Of a stretch of 33,584 nt of DNA, positions 6,571 through 14,781 are shown one piece after another. The stretch comes from JAEYZM01 sp943372195. GTDB taxonomy: Bacteria; Bacteroidota; Bacteroidia; Sphingobacteriales; Sphingobacteriaceae. The position numbers and the translations under genes were made by a program. The notes below the pieces were generated by a model. That model searched no databases, was not told where the DNA came from, and saw only the letters and a list, made by a program, of their open reading frames with translations. Location of the stretch: positions 1 to 33,584 of the forward strand of contig CALRXS010000020.1 in NCBI GenBank assembly GCA_943372195.1, in the 5' to 3' direction. Each line of letters opens with the position of its first letter. Within the stretch, counting starts at the first letter, position 1.

Positions 6571-9500
6571 ATGAAAGATAAATTTAAAGAATTTAAGCCC
6601 TCGAGTTGGGCCATCGATAATAAGACTTCGATTTATGTAATCACAGTCTTGTTATCTGTTATAGGTTTCTTTGCCTATCAAAATTTGCCGAAAGAAAATT
6701 TCCCGGAGATTACTATTCCGAAAATTTTTATCTCTACAGTTTACCCTGGTACTTCACCAGAGAATATGGAGAATTTGGTAACCAAACAGATTGAAAAACA
6801 ATTGAAGTCGACGACTGGATTAAAGAAAGTGACTTCGAATTCATATCAAGATTATTCAGTAATAGTAGCGGAGTTTAATACTAATATAGATATTAAAGAT
6901 GCTAAGCAGAGAGTTAAAGATGCGGTAGATAAGGCTAAGACTGATTTGCCTTCAAACCTTCCTTCGGATCCGAATATTCAAGATATTAACCTATCAGATT
7001 TGCCGATTTTATTTCTAAACATATCGGGCGATTATGACTTGAAAAAGTTAAAAGAATATGCCGATATGTTGAAAGATAGAGTAGAGGGCATGAAAGAGAT
7101 TTCAGGTATTGATATCGTAGGTGCATTAGAGCAAGAAATTCAAATCAACGTTGACTTGAATAAGATGAATGCTGCACAGATTTCTTTTGGAGATATAGAA
7201 AGAGCAATTGGCTATGAAAATATTTCAGCATCAGGTGGTACTATTAAAATTGATGGTGTTCGTAGAACATTAAATATTAAAAAAGAATACCCAGATGCAT
7301 TAGATATTTCTAACACTATTGTTAAAACTCCAACAGGCGGATCAGTTTATTTGAAAGATATTGCAGAGGTAGTTGATGCCTTTAAAGAGCAAGAAAGTTA
7401 TGCTCGTTTATATGGTAAAAACGTTATTACATTAAACGTAAAAAAGCGCTCTGGAGAAAACTTAATTGAAGCATCAGATAAGATTCGTGAGATTGTGAAA
7501 GAGATGAAGGCGAACGAATTTCCGAAGGGCTTAGAGGTTAAAATTACAGGTGATCAATCTGATCAAACTCGTGTAACCTTACACGATTTGATAAATACAA
7601 TTATCATCGGCTTCGTATTGGTTACCATCATCTTGATGTTTTTCATGGGAGTGACCAATGCAATATTCGTTGCATTATCAGTTCCATTATCAATGGCGGT
7701 TGCATTTATTGCAATGCCTGCATTGGGTGGTGTATTCGGATTTAGTTTTACGATGAACATGATTGTATTGTTCTCGTTCTTATTAGGTTTGGGTATTGTA
7801 GTAGATGATGCGATTGTGGTTATTGAAAATACTCATCGTATTTTTGATAATGGTAAAGTGCCAATTAAAACTGCTGCGAAAAAAGCTACTGGTGAAGTAT
7901 TCTTGCCAGTGTTATCAGGTACCTTAACAACCTTAGCACCTTTCGTACCATTATTATTCTGGCCAGGTATCATTGGTAAGTTTATGTTCTATTTACCTGT
8001 AACCTTAATCATTACTTTATTAGCATCGCTTTTGGTAGCTTACATTATCAATCCGGTTTTTGCCGTTGATTTCATGAAGCCACACAATACTGACGCGCAT
8101 CATAAACCTACATTTGATAAAAAGGTTAAAAAGAATGTGATCAGAATGGCTGTGATTGCAGTGATTGGATATTTAATTGCATTCGGTTTAGGAAACTTTA
8201 TAATTGTGTTAACATTACTTTATCTTTTAAATCATTTTTATTTAGAAGGATGGGTACTAAAGTTTCAAACAAGTGCTTGGCCTAGATTTCAAAATTGGTA
8301 TGCAAAGAAATTAGAGTATGCATTGCATAGACCATGGACGATGCTATTTAGCACTCTAGGTTTATTTATTTTCACAATCTTATTCATGTCAGTGAGAACA
8401 CCAAAGTTTGTATTCTTCCCAGAAGGCGATCCGAATTTTGTGTACGTATATGTAAGCTTACCAGTAGGTACAGATCAAGAATATACTAATGAAGTAATTA
8501 AAGAAGTAGAAGAGAAAGTTACTAAAGTAGTAGGAAAAGACAACCCAGTTGTATCATCAATTATCTCTAACGTAACAGTTGGTGTAACTGACCCTCAAGA
8601 TGAAGATCAAGGTAAGTATACTAATAAAGGGAAAGTGTCTGTTGCATTTGTAGAGTTTGGTAAACGTAATGGTGTGAAAACATCTGAGTATTTAGATAAG
8701 ATTAGAGAAGCTGTGAAAGGTATACCTGGTGCAGAGATTTCTGTTACCAAAGAACAAAGTGGTCCGCCTACCGCAAAACCTATTTCTATCGAAATCACTG
8801 GTGATAATTTAGATTCATTAGTTTCAACATCTGTACGATTAAAGAAATTCATTGACAATAGAAATATTGCAGGCATTGAAGAATTGAAATCAGATTTTCA
8901 AAACAATAAACCAGAAATTATTTTCGATATCGATCGTGAGAGAGCAAATAGAGAAGGTATTTCATCAGGTCAAGTTGCGATGGAATTAAGAACTGCTTTA
9001 TATGGTAAAGAAGTTTCTAAATTCAGAGATGATAAAGATGATTATGAAATTAATTTACGTGCAAAAGAAGAGCAAAGAAATAATTTAGAAGTTCTTAGAA
9101 ATATGAACGTCACTTACAGAGATATGGGTATGGGCGGAATGATTCGTCAGGTACCTATGTCATCATTTGCTGATGTAAAGTATGTAAATACATACGGTGG
9201 TATTAAACGTAAGCAACAAAAACGTATCATCATTTTATCATCAAACGTATTAGGTGCTTATAATCCGAATGAAGTTGTTGCAAACATTCAAAGAGAAATT
9301 AATGATTTCAATGCACCAGCTGGAGTGAATATTAAAATGGCAGGTGAACAAGAAGAGCAATTAGAAACGGTTAAGTTTTTGGGATTAGCATTGATGGTAT
9401 CATTCGGATTAATATTAATAATTCTTGTAACTCAGTTTAACTCTATTGGTAAACCAATCATTATATTAAGTGAAATATTCTTCAGTATAATTGGAGTATT

Positions 9501-9966
9501 ATTGGGTATTACCATTTTCAAAATGACTATGTCAATGGTTATGATGGGTGTTGGTATTATTGCATTAGCTGGTATAGTGGTGCGAAATGGTATTCTACTA
9601 GTAGAGTTTGCCGACTTAATGATGTCGCAAGGCATGTCAGCTTACAATGCAGTACTTGAAGCAGGTAGAACTCGTATGACACCGGTATTGTTAACAGCCT
9701 TAGCTACAATCCTAGGATTGATTCCATTGGCAGTTGGTTTAAACATTGACTTCGCATTATTATTCTCAGAATTCAATCCGCATATCTACTTTGGTGGTGA
9801 TAACGTAGCATTCTGGGGGCCTTTGTCGTGGACAATGATTTTCGGATTAATTTTTGCTACATTCTTGACATTGATATTAGTACCGGTAATGTATTTATTG
9901 GTAACTAATTTGAAACAAAAGTGGTTCAAGAAAAATAATACTGAAGAAATGGCGTTAGAAGAGTAA
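6571..9966 (+). CDS. RND-family efflux pump, inner-membrane permease subunit
   Basis: This 1131-residue proton-driven pump is of the AcrB/HAE1 or heavy-metal-like RND superfamily. An N-terminal membrane helix is followed by FPEITIPKIFISTVYPGTSP, the first porter-domain signature. The proton-relay motif GIVVDDAIVVIENTHR in helix 4 carries D412 and D413. A second transmembrane bundle near the C-terminus contains GIVVRNGILLVEFADL. An extra hydrophobic section between the two halves (about residues 510-560) contains VIGYLIAFGLGNFIIVLTLL, a layout I associate with Bacteroidota RND pumps. The substrate cannot be read from sequence. It is the last gene of the tetR-tolC-adaptor-pump operon and is followed by a strong terminator. 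Confidence 0.95.
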   Translation: MKDKFKEFKPSSWAIDNKTSIYVITVLLSVIGFFAYQNLPKENFPEITIPKIFISTVYPGTSPENMENLVTKQIEKQLKSTTGLKKVTSNSYQDYSVIVAEFNTNIDIKDAKQRVKDAVDKAKTDLPSNLPSDPNIQDINLSDLPILFLNISGDYDLKKLKEYADMLKDRVEGMKEISGIDIVGALEQEIQINVDLNKMNAAQISFGDIERAIGYENISASGGTIKIDGVRRTLNIKKEYPDALDISNTIVKTPTGGSVYLKDIAEVVDAFKEQESYARLYGKNVITLNVKKRSGENLIEASDKIREIVKEMKANEFPKGLEVKITGDQSDQTRVTLHDLINTIIIGFVLVTIILMFFMGVTNAIFVALSVPLSMAVAFIAMPALGGVFGFSFTMNMIVLFSFLLGLGIVVDDAIVVIENTHRIFDNGKVPIKTAAKKATGEVFLPVLSGTLTTLAPFVPLLFWPGIIGKFMFYLPVTLIITLLASLLVAYIINPVFAVDFMKPHNTDAHHKPTFDKKVKKNVIRMAVIAVIGYLIAFGLGNFIIVLTLLYLLNHFYLEGWVLKFQTSAWPRFQNWYAKKLEYALHRPWTMLFSTLGLFIFTILFMSVRTPKFVFFPEGDPNFVYVYVSLPVGTDQEYTNEVIKEVEEKVTKVVGKDNPVVSSIISNVTVGVTDPQDEDQGKYTNKGKVSVAFVEFGKRNGVKTSEYLDKIREAVKGIPGAEISVTKEQSGPPTAKPISIEITGDNLDSLVSTSVRLKKFIDNRNIAGIEELKSDFQNNKPEIIFDIDRERANREGISSGQVAMELRTALYGKEVSKFRDDKDDYEINLRAKEEQRNNLEVLRNMNVTYRDMGMGGMIRQVPMSSFADVKYVNTYGGIKRKQQKRIIILSSNVLGAYNPNEVVANIQREINDFNAPAGVNIKMAGEQEEQLETVKFLGLALMVSFGLILIILVTQFNSIGKPIIILSEIFFSIIGVLLGITIFKMTMSMVMMGVGIIALAGIVVRNGILLVEFADLMMSQGMSAYNAVLEAGRTRMTPVLLTALATILGLIPLAVGLNIDFALLFSEFNPHIYFGGDNVAFWGPLSWTMIFGLIFATFLTLILVPVMYLLVTNLKQKWFKKNNTEEMALEE

Positions 9967-10008
9967 TAAGTTTTAGTACTTTTTATATTAGTTTAGGTTT
10001 AGGTTAGA

Positions 10009-10037
10009 GGCCCCAGTATTCGTACTGGGGCTTTTTT
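10009..10037 (+). terminator. Strong terminator of the efflux operon (serves both strands)
   Basis: GCCCCAGTA (10010-10018), loop TTCG and TACTGGGGC (10023-10031) form a perfect nine-pair, GC-rich stem with a UUCG-type loop, followed by TTTTTT. The stop codon of the convergent acetyltransferase gene (10036-10038) overlaps the end of the T-run, so the element may serve both directions. Confidence 0.92.
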
Positions 10038-10518
10038 ATAATTTAATTCCCATGATGACTAAATCAATTTTTTCGTTTTCTATCTCAGCTACTTCAGGTA
10101 AATTACCATAATCAACAAATCCGTATTTCGAGAAGAATTTTAAGCTAAGTAGGTTATTGCTGAATATAAATGCAAGAATAGTTTTTATACCAATTTTTCT
10201 ACATTCATTAATAGCATATAATAACATTTCTGCACCTAAGCCTTTTTGACGATTATTTTCATCAATATATAATCCGATTTCAACAGTATATTGATAAGCA
10301 GGTCTACCATAAAAACTTCTAATACTTAACCAAGCGACCACTTTTTGATCTTTTTCATAAACCCATAAGGGTCTTTCATTATTAAATTGATGAAACCAAT
10401 CTATTCTACTTTCTACGGTGATAGCTTTAGTATCGGCTGTAACATTTTTTAAAGGAATAGTTTGGTTGTAGATTTCAACAATGCTGTTTAAGTCATTGAT
10501 GTTTGCAGCTCTTATCAT
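10036..10518 (-). CDS. GNAT-family N-acetyltransferase (phosphinothricin acetyltransferase-like)
   Basis: This 160-residue GNAT enzyme would transfer acetyl from acetyl-CoA to an amine. It matches the phosphinothricin/methionine-sulfoximine acetyltransferase group: MIRAANINDLNSIVEIYNQT at the start, GRPAYQYTVEIGLYID at residues 71-86 (family signature with E80), and the acetyl-CoA loop RQKGLG at 90-95. The C-terminal part keeps the NNLLSLKFFSKYGF segment of GNAT motif B. The length is close to the usual 165-180. The real substrate in this organism is unknown and may be a modified amino acid. It converges on the efflux operon and is divergent from the receiver gene at 10585. Confidence 0.88.
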   Translation of the reverse strand: MIRAANINDLNSIVEIYNQTIPLKNVTADTKAITVESRIDWFHQFNNERPLWVYEKDQKVVAWLSIRSFYGRPAYQYTVEIGLYIDENNRQKGLGAEMLLYAINECRKIGIKTILAFIFSNNLLSLKFFSKYGFVDYGNLPEVAEIENEKIDLVIMGIKL

Positions 10519-10542
10519 TGTATAAAATTTGTATAAAATTAC

Positions 10543-10550
10543 TATATTTG
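10543..10550 (+). promoter_or_regulatory. -7 element upstream of the receiver gene
   Basis: TATATTTG matches TAnnTTTG exactly and would start transcription about 30 bases before the ATG at 10585. The best -33 candidates are badly spaced (11 or 22 bases), so only the -7 box is called. Confidence 0.5.
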
Positions 10551-10584
10551 CTTAACAACAAACAACATTTTTACAACAACAACA

Positions 10585-10986
10585 ATGGAAACTCTGAAAT
10601 CTCTTTCTGATGTCCATATTCTTATAGCTGAAGACAATTTAGTAAATCAATTACTCATGCGTAAAATCGTAGAGAAAATTGGTATGAAAGTAGAAATTGT
10701 ATCAAACGGATTCGAAGTATTAAGTCTTTTAGAAAATCAACCCAATAAATATGATTTGATTTTGATGGATCTTCAAATGCCACAAATGAATGGCCTAAAT
10801 GCTACCAAAGAAATTGTAAAGTTATATGGCAATAATAGACCTAAAATATTTGCAATATCAGCGGGCTCATTTGATGATGATGAGACACTTTATCGTGAGG
10901 CAGGTATGGATGATTCTTTAGATAAGCCTTTTAAATCTGAGCAATTACTTCAGATGATGAATAAGCATAATATTTTGTTTGCTTAA
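10585..10986 (+). CDS. Stand-alone CheY-like receiver (response regulator) protein
   Basis: This 133-residue protein consists of a single receiver domain and no output domain. The acidic pair is E16/D17 (LIAEDNLVNQ), the phospho-accepting residue is D62 in LILMDLQMPQMNG, the switch residue is S92 and the conserved lysine is K114 in LDKPFK. The sequence resembles receivers attached to hybrid histidine kinases more than DNA-binding regulators. It probably accepts phosphate from a kinase encoded elsewhere and acts through protein contact. No kinase lies nearby. Its stop codon overlaps that of nuoD on the other strand within TTAA (10983-10986). Confidence 0.93.
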   Translation: METLKSLSDVHILIAEDNLVNQLLMRKIVEKIGMKVEIVSNGFEVLSLLENQPNKYDLILMDLQMPQMNGLNATKEIVKLYGNNRPKIFAISAGSFDDDETLYREAGMDDSLDKPFKSEQLLQMMNKHNILFA

Positions 10987-12152
10987 CGATCTACTTCGCC
11001 CAATACAATATCAATTGATCCTATGATAGCCACAATGTCGGCAATCATACAACCTTTAGCAATTTCAGAAATTACAGACAGATTCGAGAAACTACCACTT
11101 CTTGCTTTACATCTTATCGGTTTGTCAGACTTGCCATCGGTAACAAAGAAGAAGCCGAGTTCACCTTTCGGACTTTCACCTCTTATATAGAATTCTTGAG
11201 CTTTTGGAATAGTCTTTTTGGGCATTTTAGCTCTAGGGTCAAAATCTGGATTTCGCTTTAATGGCCCTTCTAATTTTTCGATACACTGCTCAATAATTTT
11301 TATTGATTCATATACTTCTTGTACTCGAACATAGTATCGATCCCAACAATCGCCTACAGTTCCCATTATACCTTCACCTTTTGGTATTTCAAATTCGAGT
11401 TCTGGGTAAACAGAATAACCATCAACCCTACGAAGATCCCACTTCAAGCCAGAACCTCTTAACATAGGTCCTGTACATCCGAAGTTTATGGCTACATCTA
11501 AAGGTAGTACTCCAACATTTTTTGTACGGTCGATGAAGATTTTATTGTTAGTTAGTAATTCATCTAACTCACGCATTTTAGGTTTGAAGTATCCAATGAA
11601 CTCTGAACATTTTTGTTCGAAGCCAACTGGTAAATCAAAAAACAATCCGCCTACCCAAATATAATTATACAATAAACGTGCACCTGATGCCCATTCTAAT
11701 AAATTTAAAATATGTTCACGATCTCTGAAACACCAGAAAAATGGTGTAACTGCACCAATGTCCATTCCATAAGTACCAATAGCAATTAAATGTGATGCAA
11801 TACGATTTAATTCAGATACGAGCACTCTGATGTATTCAACTCTTTTTGGAATATCTTTATCGATGCCCATCATTTTTTCAACGCCCATCACAAAAATATG
11901 ATCGTTGTTCATCGATGTTAAATAGTCGAGACGATCAACAAAAGGGATCGTTTGTTGAAAGCTTAAATTTTCAGCATGCTTTTCAAAGCAACGGTGTAAG
12001 TAGCCAATATGAGGGATACATTCTTTGACGATCTCACCATCGGTCACTAGTTCTAAACGAAGTACGCCATGTGTTGAAGGATGTTGCGGACCCATATTGA
12101 GTACCATCTCTTCATTTTTTAAGCTTGATAAATCTGTTTTATAATTACTCAT
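10983..12152 (-). CDS. nuoD: NADH-quinone oxidoreductase subunit D
   Basis: This 389-residue, 49-kDa-type subunit of complex I lines the quinone pocket on the peripheral arm. The N-terminal motif MGPQHPSTHG is at residues 20-29 and contains the quinone-site histidine region. RLDYLTSMNND has Y77, corresponding to the quinone-contacting tyrosine of the family. The C-terminus ends with DIVLGEVDR. I start at ATG 12152 (MSNYK) rather than a TTG 9 bases earlier, because the ATG overlaps the nuoC stop by eight bases, the same junction as nuoA/nuoB. The protein is not fused to NuoC. No further nuo genes follow; a receiver gene converges instead. Confidence 0.95.
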   Translation of the reverse strand: MSNYKTDLSSLKNEEMVLNMGPQHPSTHGVLRLELVTDGEIVKECIPHIGYLHRCFEKHAENLSFQQTIPFVDRLDYLTSMNNDHIFVMGVEKMMGIDKDIPKRVEYIRVLVSELNRIASHLIAIGTYGMDIGAVTPFFWCFRDREHILNLLEWASGARLLYNYIWVGGLFFDLPVGFEQKCSEFIGYFKPKMRELDELLTNNKIFIDRTKNVGVLPLDVAINFGCTGPMLRGSGLKWDLRRVDGYSVYPELEFEIPKGEGIMGTVGDCWDRYYVRVQEVYESIKIIEQCIEKLEGPLKRNPDFDPRAKMPKKTIPKAQEFYIRGESPKGELGFFFVTDGKSDKPIRCKARSGSFSNLSVISEIAKGCMIADIVAIIGSIDIVLGEVDR

Positions 12153-12657
12153 TTCGATCAAACTTAATTTTTAATCCTTTGTAATATTCTGCAGGTTCAT
12201 AATCTTTTCTAAGTGGGTGACCATGCCAATCATCGGGGCATAAGATTCTTCTTAAGTCGGGGTGATTTTCGAAAGGTATACCGTAGAAATCATATGCTTC
12301 ACGCTCATGCCATTCGGCAGTACGCCATACATTTGAAACAGTAGGTACTGATTCAACTATATTAGCATCTCTATCGATTGAAGTATTGATTTTTAAAACA
12401 ATACCATGTTCAAATATTAATGAATATAGATGATAAACGACTGTTAAATGTTTATGTTCTTTAGAGTAATCAATACCAGAGAGGCAAGCAAGAAAATCAA
12501 AATAGAGTTCTTTATCATCGCGTAAAAATTCACAAAGTTCAACGAGTTGATTTTTGTCAATAGTTAAGGATGGTTGTAAAGTTTGAGCGTTTTCTTCTAA
12601 AATAATAGTAGAAGAAAAACGATCAATAATTTTATTTTTTATTTCTTCGAATGTCAT
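12145..12657 (-). CDS. nuoC: NADH-quinone oxidoreductase subunit C
   Basis: This 170-residue, 30-kDa-type subunit belongs to the complex I peripheral arm. The signature WHEREAYDFYG is at residues 116-126, followed by HPDLRRIL at 132-139 and GHPLRKDY at 146-153. The size is normal for a separate NuoC, whereas some Bacteroidota and enterobacteria have a NuoCD fusion. The start codon is 4 bases downstream of the pdxH stop, and its end overlaps nuoD in ATGAGTAA. It is separated from nuoA-nuoB by about 3.3 kb of unrelated genes. Confidence 0.95.
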   Translation of the reverse strand: MTFEEIKNKIIDRFSSTIILEENAQTLQPSLTIDKNQLVELCEFLRDDKELYFDFLACLSGIDYSKEHKHLTVVYHLYSLIFEHGIVLKINTSIDRDANIVESVPTVSNVWRTAEWHEREAYDFYGIPFENHPDLRRILCPDDWHGHPLRKDYEPAEYYKGLKIKFDRNE

Positions 12658-12661
12658 TTAA

Positions 12662-13318
12662 TTATGGAGCTAATCTTTCAATTTTCCATTTACCTTTTTC
12701 CATTAATGCATATTTCACACGATCGTGTAATCTGCTAGGTCTACCTTGCCAAAACTCAATAGCAACAGGTTGCAAAACATAGCCGCCCCAATGTGATGGC
12801 TTAGGTACGTGTTTACCTTTATATTTCTCATCCATATTTTTGAAAACTACTTCTAAGCTTTCGCGATTGGGTATCACTTGACTTTGTGGTGAACTTATTG
12901 CACCAATTCTGCTTTCAAATGGGCGAGCGTTAAAATATTCTTCAGACACTTCTTTACTTAATTTTTGAAGTATGCCTTCGATTCTCACTTGACGTTGAAG
13001 TTCTGGCCAAAAGAATACTAATGCAGCATGAGGATTTTTAGCAAGTTCTCTGCCTTTTCTACTTAAGTAGTTGGTGTAAAATGAAAAACCTTTATCATCG
13101 TATCCTTTTAATAATACAATTCTTGCCGATGGTATACCATCTTTAGTAGCAGTTGCTAAAGTCATTGCATTAGGTTCCATCACTTCTGTTTTCACTGCTT
13201 CATGAAACCATAAGTCAAATTGTGTAAAAGGATTTTGATCTACTTCTTTCTCAGATAAACTATGTTTAGCATAGTCTACTCTTAAGCTTTCTATATCTTG
13301 TTTAGTCAATTTTGTCAT
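12662..13318 (-). CDS. pdxH: Pyridoxamine/pyridoxine 5'-phosphate oxidase
   Basis: This 218-residue FMN enzyme oxidises pyridoxine or pyridoxamine 5'-phosphate to pyridoxal phosphate, the last step of vitamin B6 synthesis and salvage. FMN and substrate motifs are RIVLLK (66-71), FYTNYLSRKG (80-89), QRQVRIEG (about 108-115), and the C-terminal QGRPSRLHDR (191-200) with the closing WKIERLAP. The length is typical. It overlaps the preceding small gene by 17 bases and is followed 4 bases later by nuoC, so a B6 gene is embedded in a complex I transcription unit. PdxH uses FMN, but a functional link to NuoC is only speculation. Confidence 0.96.
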   Translation of the reverse strand: MTKLTKQDIESLRVDYAKHSLSEKEVDQNPFTQFDLWFHEAVKTEVMEPNAMTLATATKDGIPSARIVLLKGYDDKGFSFYTNYLSRKGRELAKNPHAALVFFWPELQRQVRIEGILQKLSKEVSEEYFNARPFESRIGAISSPQSQVIPNRESLEVVFKNMDEKYKGKHVPKPSHWGGYVLQPVAIEFWQGRPSRLHDRVKYALMEKGKWKIERLAP

Positions 13319-13619
13319 TCGTTTTGTATTTATTTCTCCAGTATAATTTTTCTTTCAATTTTTTTAATATCATCTCTGCTAACAAGAACTCTGGTATGTT
13401 TTGAGTAAGTGCTAATCTTACATCTTTTTCTGAAACATCTATTCTATATAAAGACGCATATAAATAAGCTTTGTTCTCATTCATAAGAGATTTTATATAC
13501 GCTGCTAAAGCAGATCGAAGATCTTCGTAATCTATATTATCTTGAAGGGCAGATAATGATTGTTCTCCAAAGTGTGATTTAATTGCTATTACGAGTGAAT
13601 CTTGTGATGTATCAGACAT
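13302..13619 (-). CDS. Small unknown protein upstream of pdxH (105 aa)
   Basis: I do not recognise this gene. I start it at ATG 13619 (MSDTSQDS), because the open frame further upstream begins with non-ATG hydrophobic residues that run into the yqgE leader. It is cytosolic by appearance and mostly helical, with no cysteines or metal motif. It has a SLSALQDNIDYEDLRSALA region and a basic C-terminus (LKKLKEKLYWRNKYK). The basic end may bind nucleic acid or membrane, but that is a guess. It is divergent from yqgE, with 71 bases between the starts, and its 3' end overlaps pdxH by 17 bases, so it probably heads the unknown-pdxH-nuoC-nuoD unit. Confidence 0.7.
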   Translation of the reverse strand: MSDTSQDSLVIAIKSHFGEQSLSALQDNIDYEDLRSALAAYIKSLMNENKAYLYASLYRIDVSEKDVRLALTQNIPEFLLAEMILKKLKEKLYWRNKYKTNDKID

Positions 13620-13629
13620 CCGAATAAAT

Positions 13630-13660
13630 TTTGGATTTAAAATTAGAATTATTATATTCA
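13630..13660 (+). promoter_or_regulatory. Candidate promoter of yqgE
   Basis: TTTG at 13630-13633 is followed after exactly 19 bases by TATATTCA, which matches TAnnTTTG except for its last two bases. The implied start near 13665 leaves a leader of about 26 bases before ATG 13691. Confidence 0.45.
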
Positions 13661-13690
13661 ATTGTTAATCTTCGTAAAGATACCAAAAAA

Positions 13691-14251
13691 ATGTTGAGCA
13701 AAATACGCCCAGAAGCAGGAAAAATATTAATTTCTGAACCATTTATGATGGATCCTCATTTTAGGAGGTCTGTGGTATTAGTCGTTGAACATTCATTGCA
13801 AGGCACAGTAGGGTTTGTATTGAATCAAGAGACAGAAGTTACAGTGCCTGATATAATACCTGGTTTTCCGATGTTTGATGCGAGAATTCGAATAGGCGGA
13901 CCTGTGCAAACGGATACTTTACATTTTATACATAGAATTCCGCATTTGATAGATGGAGGGGTAGAGATAGAGAACGGACTTTTTTGGGGAGGGGATTTTG
14001 AGATACTAAGGGTTAAAATAAACTTAGGATTAGTAAGCATTAATGATGTAAAGTTTTTCTTGGGGTATTCGGGTTGGGAACACGGACAATTAGAGGATGA
14101 GATAGATCAGAACTCATGGATAGTAGCATCAACTCAAAGTGAGTTAGTGTTCAATGATGATCACAATGATTTTTGGAAAGATGCTGTAAAATCTCTAGGT
14201 CAGAAATATGCACATATTGCTAACTTCCCTGAGAACCCACAATGGAATTAA
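13691..14251 (+). CDS. yqgE: YqgE/AlgH family protein (DUF179)
   Basis: This 186-residue protein of the UPF0301/YqgE/AlgH family has no settled biochemical function. The family signatures are complete: GKILISEPFM near the start, RRSVVLVVEHSLQGTVGFVL, IRIGGPVQTDTLHFIHR, FWGGDFEIL and FFLGYSGWEHGQLEDEI. I use ATG 13691 (MLSKIRPEAG); the frame is open 60 bases further upstream, but only from a TTG inside the promoter region. It lies on the opposite strand to all genes around it, between the two halves of the nuo cluster. Its stop overlaps the purE stop in TTAA at 14248-14251. Confidence 0.93.
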   Translation: MLSKIRPEAGKILISEPFMMDPHFRRSVVLVVEHSLQGTVGFVLNQETEVTVPDIIPGFPMFDARIRIGGPVQTDTLHFIHRIPHLIDGGVEIENGLFWGGDFEILRVKINLGLVSINDVKFFLGYSGWEHGQLEDEIDQNSWIVASTQSELVFNDDHNDFWKDAVKSLGQKYAHIANFPENPQWN

Positions 14252-14757
14252 AATGAACTAGGGTAACCTAAGCCTTTCAAATGTTCTGCTGATTTTTCAA
14301 TTTTATTTTTTAAAGCTTCTTTATAGTCATCAACTTTTTGTGCGATGTCTAAATCAGACGCACCTAAAATCTGTGCTGCTAGAATACCTGCATTTTTTGA
14401 TCCGTTTAACGCAACAGTTGCAACTGGTATACCACCTGGCATTTGCAAAATTGACAATACTGAATCCCAACCATCAATAGAATTAGAAGATTTAACAGGT
14501 ACGCCAATTACTGGTAATGATGTTAAAGATGCTACCATGCCTGGTAAATGGGCTGCACCACCTGCACCAGCAATAATTACTTGCAAGCCACGCGCTCTTG
14601 CTGTTTTAGCATAATCGAACATTCTATCAGGTGTTCTATGTGCCGACACAACAGTCAACTCGTAAACTATTCCTAATTCATTTAAAACTGATGCTGCTTC
14701 TTCCATTACTGGAAGGTCAGACTCTGAACCCATGATGATACCAACTTTTGCTTGCAT
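14248..14757 (-). CDS. purE: N5-carboxyaminoimidazole ribonucleotide mutase
   Basis: This 169-residue class I PurE moves the carboxyl group of N5-CAIR to C4, giving CAIR, in purine synthesis. The nucleotide site is IIMGSESDLPVM (residues 7-18), and SAHRTP at 38-43 carries the catalytic H40. These are followed by GAGGAAHLPGMVAS, LPVIGVPV and SVLSILQMPGGIPVATV. The protein length is standard. It follows purK by 24 bases on the same strand, and together the two genes turn AIR into CAIR. They sit directly behind nuoB in one apparent transcription unit. Confidence 0.96.
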   Translation of the reverse strand: MQAKVGIIMGSESDLPVMEEAASVLNELGIVYELTVVSAHRTPDRMFDYAKTARARGLQVIIAGAGGAAHLPGMVASLTSLPVIGVPVKSSNSIDGWDSVLSILQMPGGIPVATVALNGSKNAGILAAQILGASDLDIAQKVDDYKEALKNKIEKSAEHLKGLGYPSSF

Positions 14758-14781
14758 GATGTAAAGATATATTTTTAGTTT

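Noticed and set aside
7563..9635. Minus-strand open frames inside the RND pump gene
   Set aside because: They show no family likeness, signal or start context, and the plus-strand pump frame is unbroken.
10983..12657. NuoC and NuoD as one fused protein
   Set aside because: A stop codon ends nuoC and the nuoD frame differs; the two overlap by eight bases rather than being joined.
13620..13661. Longer form of the small protein upstream of pdxH
   Set aside because: The added residues are hydrophobic translation of AT-rich leader DNA and lack an ATG start; MSDTSQDS at 13619 is a better beginning.
13631..13690. Longer YqgE protein from the TTG at 13631
   Set aside because: It overlaps the promoter region; the family start fits ATG 13691.
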